Shown here one piece after another: positions 45,515-53,497 of a DNA stretch of 64,000 nucleotides. This stretch comes from Escherichia hormaechei_A (lineage in GTDB: Bacteria > Pseudomonadota > Gammaproteobacteria > Enterobacterales > Enterobacteriaceae). The notes under the pieces were generated by a model. The model ran no database searches, was not told the origin of the DNA, and saw nothing but the letters and a program-made list of their open reading frames with translations. The DNA lies in the NCBI GenBank assembly GCA_042434945.1, contig CP170191.1, positions 1,364,001 through 1,428,000 on the forward strand. Direction: 5' to 3'. The position numbers and the translations under genes were made by a program. Position 1 is the first letter of the stretch; every line of letters begins with the position of its first letter.

Positions 45515-46327
45515 ATGAAAAAGACACTGACACTGATCGCCGCCGCAACCCTGAGTGCCCTGAGCTTTGCCTCCTGGGCGGACACGCTCACCGTGGGGGC
45601 GTCCAACACCCCGCACGCGGAAATTCTGGAGCAGGCTAAGCCGATTCTGGCGAAGCAGGGGATCGATCTGGAGATTAAACCGTTCCAGGACTACATTCTG
45701 CCAAATACGGCGCTGGCGGGGCATGACATTGACGCAAACTATTTCCAGCACATCCCTTACCTGAACAGCGTCCTGAAAGATCATGCGGGCGATAAGGATT
45801 ATGACTTTGTCAGTGCGGGCGCAATCCACATTGAGCCGATCGGTATCTATTCGAAAAAATACAAATCGCTGAAGGATCTGCCGGAAGGCGGCAAAATCAT
45901 CATGCGTGATGCGGTTTCCGAGGAAGGGCGTATTCTCTCCATCTTCGAAAAAGAGGGCGTGATCAAGCTGAAGCCAGGCATCGATAAAGTGACCGCGCGC
46001 ATCAGCGATATCGTGGAGAACCCGAAAAAGCTGCAATTCACCCCTAACGTCGAGGCATCTCTGCTGCCGCAGATGTACAACAACGACGAAGGTGCTGCGG
46101 TGGTGATCAACGCCAACTACGCAATTGATGCCGGTCTGGATCCGGTGCACGATCCAATTGCGGTTGAAAGCGGTGAGAATAACCCGTACGCCAACATCAT
46201 TACCGTTCATCGCGGTGACGAGAAGAAGAAGGATATCGTCGCGCTGGTGAACGTGCTGCACTCCAAAGAGATCCAGGACTGGATCCGCACCAAATACAAA
46301 GGCGCGGTCATCCCGGTAAACAACTAA
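45515..46327 (+). CDS. MetQ/NlpA-family substrate-binding protein
   Basis: A 270-residue periplasmic binding protein with an ordinary signal peptide (cleavage near SWA-DTL). Unlike E. coli MetQ there is no lipobox cysteine, so it should be soluble in the periplasm. Family blocks include PHAEILEQAKPILAKQGIDL and NTALAGHDIDANYFQHIPYL. It is the last gene of the importer operon and is followed by a terminator. The ligand may be methionine or another sulfur amino acid. Confidence 0.9.
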   Translation: MKKTLTLIAAATLSALSFASWADTLTVGASNTPHAEILEQAKPILAKQGIDLEIKPFQDYILPNTALAGHDIDANYFQHIPYLNSVLKDHAGDKDYDFVSAGAIHIEPIGIYSKKYKSLKDLPEGGKIIMRDAVSEEGRILSIFEKEGVIKLKPGIDKVTARISDIVENPKKLQFTPNVEASLLPQMYNNDEGAAVVINANYAIDAGLDPVHDPIAVESGENNPYANIITVHRGDEKKKDIVALVNVLHSKEIQDWIRTKYKGAVIPVNN

Positions 46328-46346
46328 TCTCCTGATTTTCCAGACG

Positions 46347-46380
46347 AAGCCCGGCGAACTACACGCCGGGCTTCTTTTTT
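46347..46380 (+). terminator. Terminator of the MetNIQ-like operon
   Basis: AAGCCCGGCG / CGCCGGGCTT stem with a 7-base loop, then CTTTTTT. Confidence 0.92.
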
Positions 46381-46435
46381 GTATCCAGCCGACGAATGAT
46401 TTAAGCTGACGGTTTAGGGCAACGGAGTGATGGCA

Positions 46436-46645
46436 ATGGGCAATGTGACCAAAGACGAAGCGCTTTACCAGGAGATGTGTCGGGTGGTAGGCAAGGTCGT
46501 TCTCGAAATGCGTGATTTAGGGCAGGAGCCGAAACATATTGTCATTGCGGGCGTTCTGCGTACCGCGCTGGCGAACCAGCGCGTTAAGCGCAGTGAGTTG
46601 ACCACCAAAGCGATGGAAACGGTGGTTAAAGCGCTGGCCGGCTGA
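46436..46645 (+). CDS. fumD: FumD (YdhZ)-type small protein
   Basis: 69 residues, same length as E. coli YdhZ, with a near-identical core (MCRVVGKVVLEMRDLGQEPK and VIAGVLRTALANQR). UniProt names the family fumarase D; the activity is weakly established. I chose the ATG at 46436, with ACGGAG about eight bases upstream; earlier GTG/ATG codons crowd the ribosome site. In E. coli it lies beside pykF; here the transsulfuration/importer block is inserted between. Its last 20 bp overlap the convergent permease gene. Confidence 0.88.
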   Translation: MGNVTKDEALYQEMCRVVGKVVLEMRDLGQEPKHIVIAGVLRTALANQRVKRSELTTKAMETVVKALAG

Positions 46646-47312
46646 CGCGCCAGCGCTTCGCGAGCAGCTCAAGCGAGCAGCAGAGCAGGTAATAGATTAC
46701 ACCCGTGAAGATAAAAATGGCCGCCGGGTAAATTTGCACCCGGTTGTTGATCTGTCCCGCCACCGTGGTCAGTTCAGGAACGTTCACGATAAACGCCAGC
46801 GACGTATCCTTCAGCAGGCTGATAAAAATCCCCACCAGCGACGGCAGAATATTTCTCAGCGCCTGCGGCAGCAGCACGCGCCACAGCGTTTGCTGCGTAC
46901 TGAACCCTTGAGAAAGCGCGGCCTCATTCTGGCCCGACGGCAGAGCTCTCAGTCCGGCTAACACCGAATGCATCACCGCAGCCGCGGTAAACCAGGCCAG
47001 CGCCAGCGTGACGGTCGTCGCGCCCGGGAGATCCCTGCCGGTTATCAGTGGCAGCAGATACCACATCCAGAATATCACGAAGATCAGGGGGATCCCGCGA
47101 ATCAACTCTGCCCACGCAAACAGCGCACTGCGCACCACGCCGGGATAGCGCCAGGCGACGCAAGCCAGCACAATCCCGCCGGGCAGGGCAAGCGCGGCGG
47201 CGCCTGCGGCCATCAGCAGTGAGAGCAGTACGCCGCCGGGTTCTCCCGCAGCCGCACGTCCCCAAAGCAGATAATCCAGGTTTTCGACAACAACGTTAAA
47301 TCCGGGGATCAT
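46626..47312 (-). CDS. Polar amino-acid ABC permease 2
   Basis: A 228-residue permease of the HisM/GltK type, with about five helices and the EAA loop (GLRALPSGQNEAALSQGFST). It is the last gene of a four-gene minus-strand operon. It overlaps the other permease by 17 bp and the convergent fumD by 20 bp. Confidence 0.88.
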   Translation of the reverse strand: MIPGFNVVVENLDYLLWGRAAAGEPGGVLLSLLMAAGAAALALPGGIVLACVAWRYPGVVRSALFAWAELIRGIPLIFVIFWMWYLLPLITGRDLPGATTVTLALAWFTAAAVMHSVLAGLRALPSGQNEAALSQGFSTQQTLWRVLLPQALRNILPSLVGIFISLLKDTSLAFIVNVPELTTVAGQINNRVQIYPAAIFIFTGVIYYLLCCSLELLAKRWRVSRPAL

Positions 47313-48042
47313 GATTTTTCCTCCCTGAATGGGGGCCGAGGCGCACCAGCACGCTTCCCGTCACCATCCCGGTAAGCAAGTAGAGCACCGTACCGACGGT
47401 GAAGGCTTCCAGTGCATGGGCGTTGTAACTTTCTATCTGGCGGACCTGGTAGGTCAGTTCGGCGAAGCCAATCCCGCTCGCGAGCGAGGAGAGCTTCATC
47501 AGGTTAAGGTACTGGCCGACGACGGGCTGCCACGCGTTAGCGAGCCCCTGTGGCAGAAGAATGTAGCGAAACAGACGCCATGAGGAAAATCCCTGAGCGA
47601 GCGCCGCCTCCCGTTGCCCGGCAGGTACGGAACGCAGCCCCGATTCCACTTCTTCAATTAAAAACGCCGAGGTAAAGACGCCTAACCCCCAGGCGGAGCA
47701 TAAAAACTCTGGCGTAAACCACCAGACGTCACCGGGTAAAATGGACCAGCTGTGGTCTGCGTTCACCGCGTCACGCAGCCCCTGCGGCAACCCGTTCCAG
47801 GCGGCGAAATACCAGAACAGCAGCTGTACCAGCAGCGGCGTATTGCGAAACAGCGATACCCAGCAGCTGACGATCAATGTCCCGAAACGTCCCCCGGAAA
47901 GCCGCAAAAGCATAAAGAACAAGGCGAGCAGGCTGGCCAGCATAATCCCCGCCAGCGTCACCCACAGAGTGGTGAGAAATCCGGAGAGGATCCAGTGCAG
48001 GGGCTGTCCGGCCAGCACCCCCTGCCAGTCCAGAGCGGGCAT
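47296..48042 (-). CDS. Polar amino-acid ABC permease 1
   Basis: A 248-residue permease of the HisQ/GltJ type with the EAA loop GLRSVPAGQREAALAQGFSS and several hydrophobic helices. Its start codon shares one base with the ATPase stop (TAATG), implying coupled translation. Confidence 0.88.
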   Translation of the reverse strand: MPALDWQGVLAGQPLHWILSGFLTTLWVTLAGIMLASLLALFFMLLRLSGGRFGTLIVSCWVSLFRNTPLLVQLLFWYFAAWNGLPQGLRDAVNADHSWSILPGDVWWFTPEFLCSAWGLGVFTSAFLIEEVESGLRSVPAGQREAALAQGFSSWRLFRYILLPQGLANAWQPVVGQYLNLMKLSSLASGIGFAELTYQVRQIESYNAHALEAFTVGTVLYLLTGMVTGSVLVRLGPHSGRKNHDPRI

Positions 48043-48857
48043 TACAGTTGCTCCTGATGCAGCGGATCCAGCACTTTTTGCAGGAAACGCCTCGCACGGG
48101 GATGCGACGGTTGATTGAAAAATTGCGCCGGGGGCGCGGTTTCCAGAATTTTTCCGCCGTCGATAAAGACGATTCGATCGGCAATTTCCCGGGCGAACTG
48201 CATCTCATGGGTAACGACAATCATGGTGATCCCGCTGTGCGCGAGGGTTTTCATCACAAACAGCACTTCGCCAATCATTTCCGGGTCGAGTGCCGACGTC
48301 GGCTCGTCAAAGAGAATGATTTGCGGCGACGAGGCCAGAGCACGGGCAATCGCCACGCGCTGCTGCTGTCCGCCGGAAAGTTCAGCGGGGAAGCGGTGCG
48401 CCTTCTCCAGCATGCCGACCTTCTCCAGCAGCGCCAGCGCGCGCTCCTGGGCAGGCAGGGGTTTCCAGCCGTGAACGTGCTCCAGTGCCAGGGTAATGTT
48501 CTGACTGGCGGTAAGGTGGGCATAGAGATTGAACTGCTGGAACACAAACCCGACGCGGCTGCGTAACTGACGTAGCCTGCTGCCGGAAAGCTGTCCGGTC
48601 GGCTTGTGGTCGATCAGAATCTCCCCGCCGCTCAGGCTCTCAAGCTGGTTGATAAGCCGAATCAGGGTCGATTTTCCGGAACCCGAAGGGCCGAGAATGG
48701 CAACCACTTCACCCGGCATGATGGTGAGGTTAATGTCGGTTAAAACCGGATGGTCGCCGTAGCGTTTGTCCACATGGCGAAACTCAACGCTGGCCTGTTC
48801 CAGACGTGAAAAATCCGCGGCATTGGCCGCGGAGCGTGAAAATAAACCTGAGAGCAT
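48042..48857 (-). CDS. Polar amino-acid ABC ATPase
   Basis: A 271-residue ATPase of the GlnQ/HisP type: Walker A GPSGSGKST, Q-loop FQQFNLY, signature LSGGQQQR, Walker B ILFDEPTSALDPE and switch HEM. About 20 N-terminal residues precede the usual start of the domain. It is one base from the binding-protein gene upstream. Confidence 0.9.
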   Translation of the reverse strand: MLSGLFSRSAANAADFSRLEQASVEFRHVDKRYGDHPVLTDINLTIMPGEVVAILGPSGSGKSTLIRLINQLESLSGGEILIDHKPTGQLSGSRLRQLRSRVGFVFQQFNLYAHLTASQNITLALEHVHGWKPLPAQERALALLEKVGMLEKAHRFPAELSGGQQQRVAIARALASSPQIILFDEPTSALDPEMIGEVLFVMKTLAHSGITMIVVTHEMQFAREIADRIVFIDGGKILETAPPAQFFNQPSHPRARRFLQKVLDPLHQEQL

Positions 48858-48858
48858 A

Positions 48859-49695
48859 TTACCGGGCTTCTATTTTAAAGTTACGAGGCTGTGGAGCTGG
48901 GGTGCCTGGACCGAACCAGACGTCATAGATTTTTGCCGCCTGGCCGTTTTTCTCCAGGGTTACCAGCTCATCGTTAACGGCTTTCAGCAGCGCCGTTTCA
49001 CCCTTTTTCACCCCCACGCCAATCTCTTCTTTACTGAGCAGGTCGGGCAGGATTTTGAAGTCGGCTTTATCCGGCGCCTGCGCCAGCAGACCGGCCAGAA
49101 TGGTGCTGTCCTGGGTAATGGCCTGCACGTTGCCATTGCGCAGTGCCGTCAGCGCCAGCGGAATATCATCATAAGAGAGGACGCGGGACTGCGGAAAACG
49201 CTGGTGCAGCGCCTGTTCACCCGTCGTACCTTTTACGGCGCCAATGCGTGCCCGGCTATAGTCATCAAGCTTGTCCGGTGATTTTGCCGGAACCAGGAAC
49301 TGCTGGCCGGTGACAAAGTAAGGCGTCGAGAAATCAATGACCTGTGCGCGTTCCGGAGTGATGGTGATATCCGCCACGATGAGATCCGCTTTTCCGGACT
49401 GTAGCAGCGGTATACGGTTAGCCGGATTGGTGGCGACCAGTTTAAGCTTTACGCCAAGCGATTTCGCCAGCGCTTTGGCGAAGTCCACGTCGTAACCCAC
49501 TATCTCATGCGTTTTGGCATCAATCGAGCCAAAGGGTGGATTGGCATCAAACGTGGCCACTTTCACCACGCCTGCTGCCTTGATATCCGCCAGCCGATCG
49601 GCCTGCGCCTGCGCTGAAACCAGGCCCCAGGCTGCCACTAATCCCAGAACCTGCGCCCGTTTTTTAAACCCTTTCATTTTTGCAGCCATAGTCAT
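48859..49695 (-). CDS. Periplasmic amino-acid-binding protein
   Basis: A 278-residue solute-binding protein of family 3 with signal peptide (to about AQA-DRL) and the domains VKVATFDANPPFGSIDAKTH and IVGYDVDFAKALAKSLGVKL. The start ATG at 49695 has GGGA six bases upstream. It is the first gene of the operon and probably binds a polar or acidic amino acid; the ligand is not determinable here. Confidence 0.9.
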   Translation of the reverse strand: MTMAAKMKGFKKRAQVLGLVAAWGLVSAQAQADRLADIKAAGVVKVATFDANPPFGSIDAKTHEIVGYDVDFAKALAKSLGVKLKLVATNPANRIPLLQSGKADLIVADITITPERAQVIDFSTPYFVTGQQFLVPAKSPDKLDDYSRARIGAVKGTTGEQALHQRFPQSRVLSYDDIPLALTALRNGNVQAITQDSTILAGLLAQAPDKADFKILPDLLSKEEIGVGVKKGETALLKAVNDELVTLEKNGQAAKIYDVWFGPGTPAPQPRNFKIEAR

Positions 49696-49934
49696 ACGCC
49701 ATCCCGTTGTTTTTGTTTTACCCCGTTACGCTCCCATAAGGGAAAGCTATCGCCAAATAAGAAATCGTTCTTTGCTATGAGAAAAAAAGCATGAGTGAAC
49801 AAGGTGTTAAAGAAGAGAGCAGACGGCGGGGCGCTATTTGCAGATCCTGCACATCGACAGTGGATTTTGATATTTCCCCCGGGCGCAATTTGGGTGTTTA
49901 ACTGAGGACAGGTTAAGCGAGAAGGGTAATGACG

Positions 49935-50102
49935 ATGAAAAAATGGATAAGCACGTTACGGCGGTTTTTTGCGCCCCGACCAGTGAATGCGGAGAACAGC
50001 GCGCAACGTGTTCTTGAGTCAATACTGCCTGTCGCCAGCCTGTATGGCGTGGACGTAGCCAACATCGACCCGGAGTGGTTCCATGATAAAACGTCACGCT
50101 GA
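49935..50102 (+). CDS. Unknown 55-residue protein
   Basis: An ORF starting MKKWISTLRRFFAPRPVNAE and ending EWFHDKTSR, with AAGGG eight bases before the ATG at 49935. The N-terminus is basic and amphipathic; the rest is helical and acidic. I do not recognise a family. A second tiny ORF overlaps its end by 20 bp. Confidence 0.45.
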   Translation: MKKWISTLRRFFAPRPVNAENSAQRVLESILPVASLYGVDVANIDPEWFHDKTSR

Positions 50103-50166
50103 ACTGCGCCGGACGCGCGAAATGTACTGGAATGAGCTGTGCGTGGTGTCTGTAAAGCGAGGATGA
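50083..50166 (+). CDS. Unknown 27-residue ORF
   Basis: ATG at 50083, reading MIKRHAELRRTREMYWNELC then VVSVKRG, overlapping the preceding small ORF in another frame. It is basic. It could be a translationally coupled small protein or chance; no family recognised. Confidence 0.25.
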   Translation: MIKRHAELRRTREMYWNELCVVSVKRG

Positions 50167-50246
50167 AGGGAAAAATACCCAGGCAAATCCTCGGTAAATG
50201 ATGGCCGTTTTGTTACCACTATCTCCTTTCACAGATGGAGATAATA

Positions 50247-51653
50247 ATGAAACGGACAGTATTAACCCCCGCGCTTTCTGCCTCCGCACTTCTGCTTACC
50301 ATGCAGGCGGTACACGCTGGTCCACAGACGCATGTTGTATGCAGTTATTCCCACACCCTCGGCGATGATGCCATTATGATGTTCGGCATGCCCAATGAGG
50401 CTATGCTGCACGATTTTTTTGGTAACGTGCACGCGGATGCTTACTCCAGCCGTGAATCTCTGCGTACCCAGGAAAAGACCACCTGCGATAACAAAGCAGA
50501 CAGCTCGGCCTACTGGGCTCCGTCGCTAAAATTGCCGGACGGAACGGTAGTCAAACCCGCCTATCAAAAAACCTATTATCAGGCATCGAACGTTGACGCC
50601 TGGCCGCTTCATCCGTTTCCGCCGGGGCTGTCGCTGCTGGCGGGCGATCATCATGGCACCGCGCCAAATCCGCATATCACCTTTTTATGCGCCAATGGTA
50701 AGGGCTATACCACCAGAACGGGTGAAGTCTGCGGCTTACGCAAGGCGAAGGATGCCGTGCAGTTTAATATCGGCATTCAGTTCCCGAACTGCTGGGACGG
50801 GGTCAACCTGAAGCCCGCCCACGGCCTGGCTAACGCCACCTACGATACGAAAGGACAGTGTCCGTCCGCCTTCCCGGTGAAGATCCCGACGGTGAACATG
50901 AATATTGCGTACGTGCTCCCGACAATTAGCTCTCTGGATACCAGTAAAGTCCAGCTTTCCCTCGACCCCATCATGCATGGCAGTGAGCGTGAAGAGCGGT
51001 GGGGGAGCCTGTATACGGCGCATGCTGACTTCATGAACGGCTGGACGGAAGATGCCGCGCGATTTATGACCGACCTGTGCATGAACCGGGGAATGGATTG
51101 CGGCACCACCGTGCCGTATGGTTATTCAAAAGCGAAGGCTAACGTCTGGCTCAGCAGCATGGAACCGGCACTTTCACAGCCCGATCCCCAGGTCTTACTG
51201 GTGCAGGATAACTGGAAGAACGGTGGACGCACGAAAAACAGCGAAACATTGTCGCTGGTGAAGTTCAACATTCCTCCGCTGCCTGCCGGACAGGATCCTG
51301 CCCAGTTTAAATACCGCGTGAGAATTTATGGCGGGAAAGTGGAAACTGACGGCGCGGATCAAATCTTCTTCTATCCGGCGAGTAACGACTGGGAACCGGC
51401 CACCGTGAGCTGGCAGTCACGACCGTCCTGCAACTATCGCTCGGATGCGGTGCTGTACCTGAACCACTCCCGCGAATACCGGATGGTGGACGTGGATAAA
51501 GCGGTGCGCAAGGCGCTGGCAGAAGGGAAAACCGACATTTCGTGGTATATCGGCGGCGATCGTCAGGGAAATCACTATCAGTTTGAGACGGGGTCATCTC
51601 CCCAAAGCCTGATCCTGATGCTGACCGGGTTTAGCAAAACGCCGGAGATCTGA
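50247..51653 (+). CDS. Secreted DUF1996 protein with C-terminal DNRLRE-like domain
   Basis: A 468-residue exported protein. A signal peptide (MKRTVLTPALSASALLLTMQ to about VHA-GPQ) precedes a DUF1996-like domain (about 25-255) rich in HP, DH and Cys motifs (NVDAWPLHPFPPGLSLLAGD, QFPNCWDGVNLKP). A second part (about 290-465) resembles the DNRLRE/CBM96 beta-sandwich (KANVWLSSMEPALSQPDPQV; SYW-type ending GSSPQSLILML). DUF1996 is commonest in fungi and scattered in bacteria, suggesting a carbohydrate- or wall-associated role. The start at 50247 has GGAG seven bases upstream. Function unknown. Confidence 0.78.
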   Translation: MKRTVLTPALSASALLLTMQAVHAGPQTHVVCSYSHTLGDDAIMMFGMPNEAMLHDFFGNVHADAYSSRESLRTQEKTTCDNKADSSAYWAPSLKLPDGTVVKPAYQKTYYQASNVDAWPLHPFPPGLSLLAGDHHGTAPNPHITFLCANGKGYTTRTGEVCGLRKAKDAVQFNIGIQFPNCWDGVNLKPAHGLANATYDTKGQCPSAFPVKIPTVNMNIAYVLPTISSLDTSKVQLSLDPIMHGSEREERWGSLYTAHADFMNGWTEDAARFMTDLCMNRGMDCGTTVPYGYSKAKANVWLSSMEPALSQPDPQVLLVQDNWKNGGRTKNSETLSLVKFNIPPLPAGQDPAQFKYRVRIYGGKVETDGADQIFFYPASNDWEPATVSWQSRPSCNYRSDAVLYLNHSREYRMVDVDKAVRKALAEGKTDISWYIGGDRQGNHYQFETGSSPQSLILMLTGFSKTPEI

Positions 51654-51680
51654 TAGCCGGTAGCAAAAGGCATTCATAAA

Positions 51681-51710
51681 AAAAAAGCACCGGGATGCCC
51701 GGTGCTTTTT
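51681..51710. terminator. Bidirectional terminator
   Basis: GCACCGGG-ATG-CCCGGTGC stem with six A on the left and five T on the right, serving the convergent DUF1996 gene and the 46-residue peptide gene. Confidence 0.9.
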
Positions 51711-51712
51711 CT

Positions 51713-51853
51713 TCAGATCTTGCAGGCATCGCCGCAGTCGTCATCGGCGACAATCGCCAGGGCTTTTTTATCCGCATCGTCGAGACGTTCCGCGTTGCGC
51801 TCTTCTGCTTCATCCAGCCCGTTAAAGACTAAGTTATCGAGATCAATTTCCAT
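51713..51853 (-). CDS. Acidic 46-residue peptide, unknown
   Basis: Reads MEIDLDNLVFNGLDEAEERN, an acidic helical stretch, then a tail AIVADDDCGDACKI with two Cys. An AGGTGG site precedes the ATG at 51853 and a good terminator follows the stop by three bases, so it is well framed as a real gene. I do not recognise the family. The long acidic leader with a short Cys/Gly tail resembles metal-binding peptides or peptide precursors, but no modifying-enzyme gene is adjacent. Confidence 0.6.
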   Translation of the reverse strand: MEIDLDNLVFNGLDEAEERNAERLDDADKKALAIVADDDCGDACKI

Positions 51854-51978
51854 GTGCCACCTGCGTTATTCAGTTTTTGATACTGGCATAGTATAAGTCA
51901 AAAAAAGCGGGCCAGGCACCCCTCAGCACATATGGATAATCCCTGCCATACTCAGTGATTTATTGCTGAGGAAAGCCG

Positions 51979-52761
51979 ATGATTACACTCTGTAAAACCT
52001 GCGGTACCGCTTACGATGAACAGCCCAAAAACTGCCCGATTTGCGACGATGAGCGCCAGTATGTCCCGGTGACGGGCCAGACATGGACGGACTTCGACAG
52101 CCTTACGACCACGCACACCAACAAATGGCAACAGCTGGAGCCGCAGCTGTTCAGCATCAAAACTGTTCCCTCTTTTGCCATCAACCAGCGGGCGCTTCTG
52201 CTGCGTACGCCACAGGGCAATGTTCTGTGGGACTGTATCGCCAATCTTGACCCGGCGACCAGAGCGTTAGTTGACGCGCTCGGGGGGATCAGCGCGATCG
52301 CGATTTCGCACCCGCATTACTACACCACCATGCAGGAGTGGGCCGCGGCGTTTAACGCACCGATCTACCTGCACGCCAGCGATCGGCAGTGGGTGATGCG
52401 TGACAGCCCGGCGATAAGCTTCTGGGAGGAGGACGCCCTGGAGATTATGCCTTTGGTGACTCTTCTGCGGCTGGGCGGGCATTTTGCCGGCGGCACGGTG
52501 CTGCACTGGCAGTCAGGCGACGGCGTGGTGCTGGCCGGTGATATTTTGCAGGTTACGCCCGGTAAGGACGCCGTGTCGTTTATGTGGAGTTATCCGAATT
52601 TGCTGCCGCTGCCTGCCCGCACCGTTGAGTCGGTGATTGGTCGACTGACAGGGAAAACGTACCAGCGCCTGTACGGGGCCTTTGAAGGGCAGAACATCCC
52701 GGCGAACGCGGATGAGATCGTGCAGCGGTCGGGCCAGAAATATATTGCTTGTCTCGGCTAA
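51979..52761 (+). CDS. MBL-fold hydrolase with N-terminal zinc ribbon
   Basis: A 260-residue protein. The first 25 residues form a rubredoxin-like zinc knuckle (CKTCGTAYDEQPKNCPICDD); the rest resembles the metallo-beta-lactamase fold, with HPHYYTTMQEW in the place of the HxHxDH motif and later GGHFAGGTVLHW and GVVLAGDIL. The first motif lacks the usual Asp-His, so metal binding may be incomplete and activity uncertain. It precedes a carbonic anhydrase gene by 66 bp. Confidence 0.78.
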   Translation: MITLCKTCGTAYDEQPKNCPICDDERQYVPVTGQTWTDFDSLTTTHTNKWQQLEPQLFSIKTVPSFAINQRALLLRTPQGNVLWDCIANLDPATRALVDALGGISAIAISHPHYYTTMQEWAAAFNAPIYLHASDRQWVMRDSPAISFWEEDALEIMPLVTLLRLGGHFAGGTVLHWQSGDGVVLAGDILQVTPGKDAVSFMWSYPNLLPLPARTVESVIGRLTGKTYQRLYGAFEGQNIPANADEIVQRSGQKYIACLG

Positions 52762-52827
52762 GGTGCGGTGGTTAAATTTTACGAGTGTGATCGCGATCAT
52801 ACCTAAACTAAAACAGATAAAAGAGAA

Positions 52828-53469
52828 ATGGCTATGCAACATATCATTGAAGGTTTTCTCAGCTTTCAAAAAGAGATTTTCCCGCAACGTAAAGAGCTTT
52901 TTCGTAGTTTAGCGTCCAGTCAGAATCCCAAAGCGCTGTTCATCTCCTGCTCCGACAGCCGTCTGGTTCCGGAACTGGTTACGCAACAGGAGCCAGGACA
53001 GCTCTTTGTCATTCGAAACGCGGGCAACATTGTGCCACCGTTCGGGCCGGAGCCTGGCGGTGTCTCTGCGACCATCGAATATGCTGTTGTTGCCCTGGGC
53101 GTGACCGATATCGTTATTTGCGGCCACTCCAACTGCGGCGCAATGAAGGCGATTGCTGACAACGCCGATCTGGAGCCGATGCCGGCCGTTTCCCACTGGC
53201 TGCGCTATTCTGATGCGGCAAAAGCGGTGGTTGAGAAGAAAACATGGGATAAGCCAATCGATAAGGTGAATGCGATGGTGCAGGAGAACGTCTTTGCGCA
53301 GCTGAGCAATATCAAGACCCATCCGTCGGTGGCGGTAGGCCTGCGCAACAACGCCATTCGCCTGCACGGCTGGGTATATGACATCGAAAGCGGCAAAATC
53401 CTTGCCCTGGACAAGAACACTAAATCGTTCGTGTCGCTGTCGGAAAACCCGCACGTCTTCTTCGAGTAA
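52828..53469 (+). CDS. Beta-class carbonic anhydrase
   Basis: A 213-residue enzyme interconverting CO2 and bicarbonate. The zinc ligands are in FISCSDSRLVPE (Cys, with the Asp-Arg dyad) and CGHSNCGAM (His, Cys). It resembles the Can/CynT group. The start could be 52828 or the in-frame ATG at 52834. A convergent flavoprotein gene ends 28 bp downstream. Confidence 0.92.
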   Translation: MAMQHIIEGFLSFQKEIFPQRKELFRSLASSQNPKALFISCSDSRLVPELVTQQEPGQLFVIRNAGNIVPPFGPEPGGVSATIEYAVVALGVTDIVICGHSNCGAMKAIADNADLEPMPAVSHWLRYSDAAKAVVEKKTWDKPIDKVNAMVQENVFAQLSNIKTHPSVAVGLRNNAIRLHGWVYDIESGKILALDKNTKSFVSLSENPHVFFE

Positions 53470-53497
53470 CCCGACCCCGCAGGGCAGGGAAGCTCTG

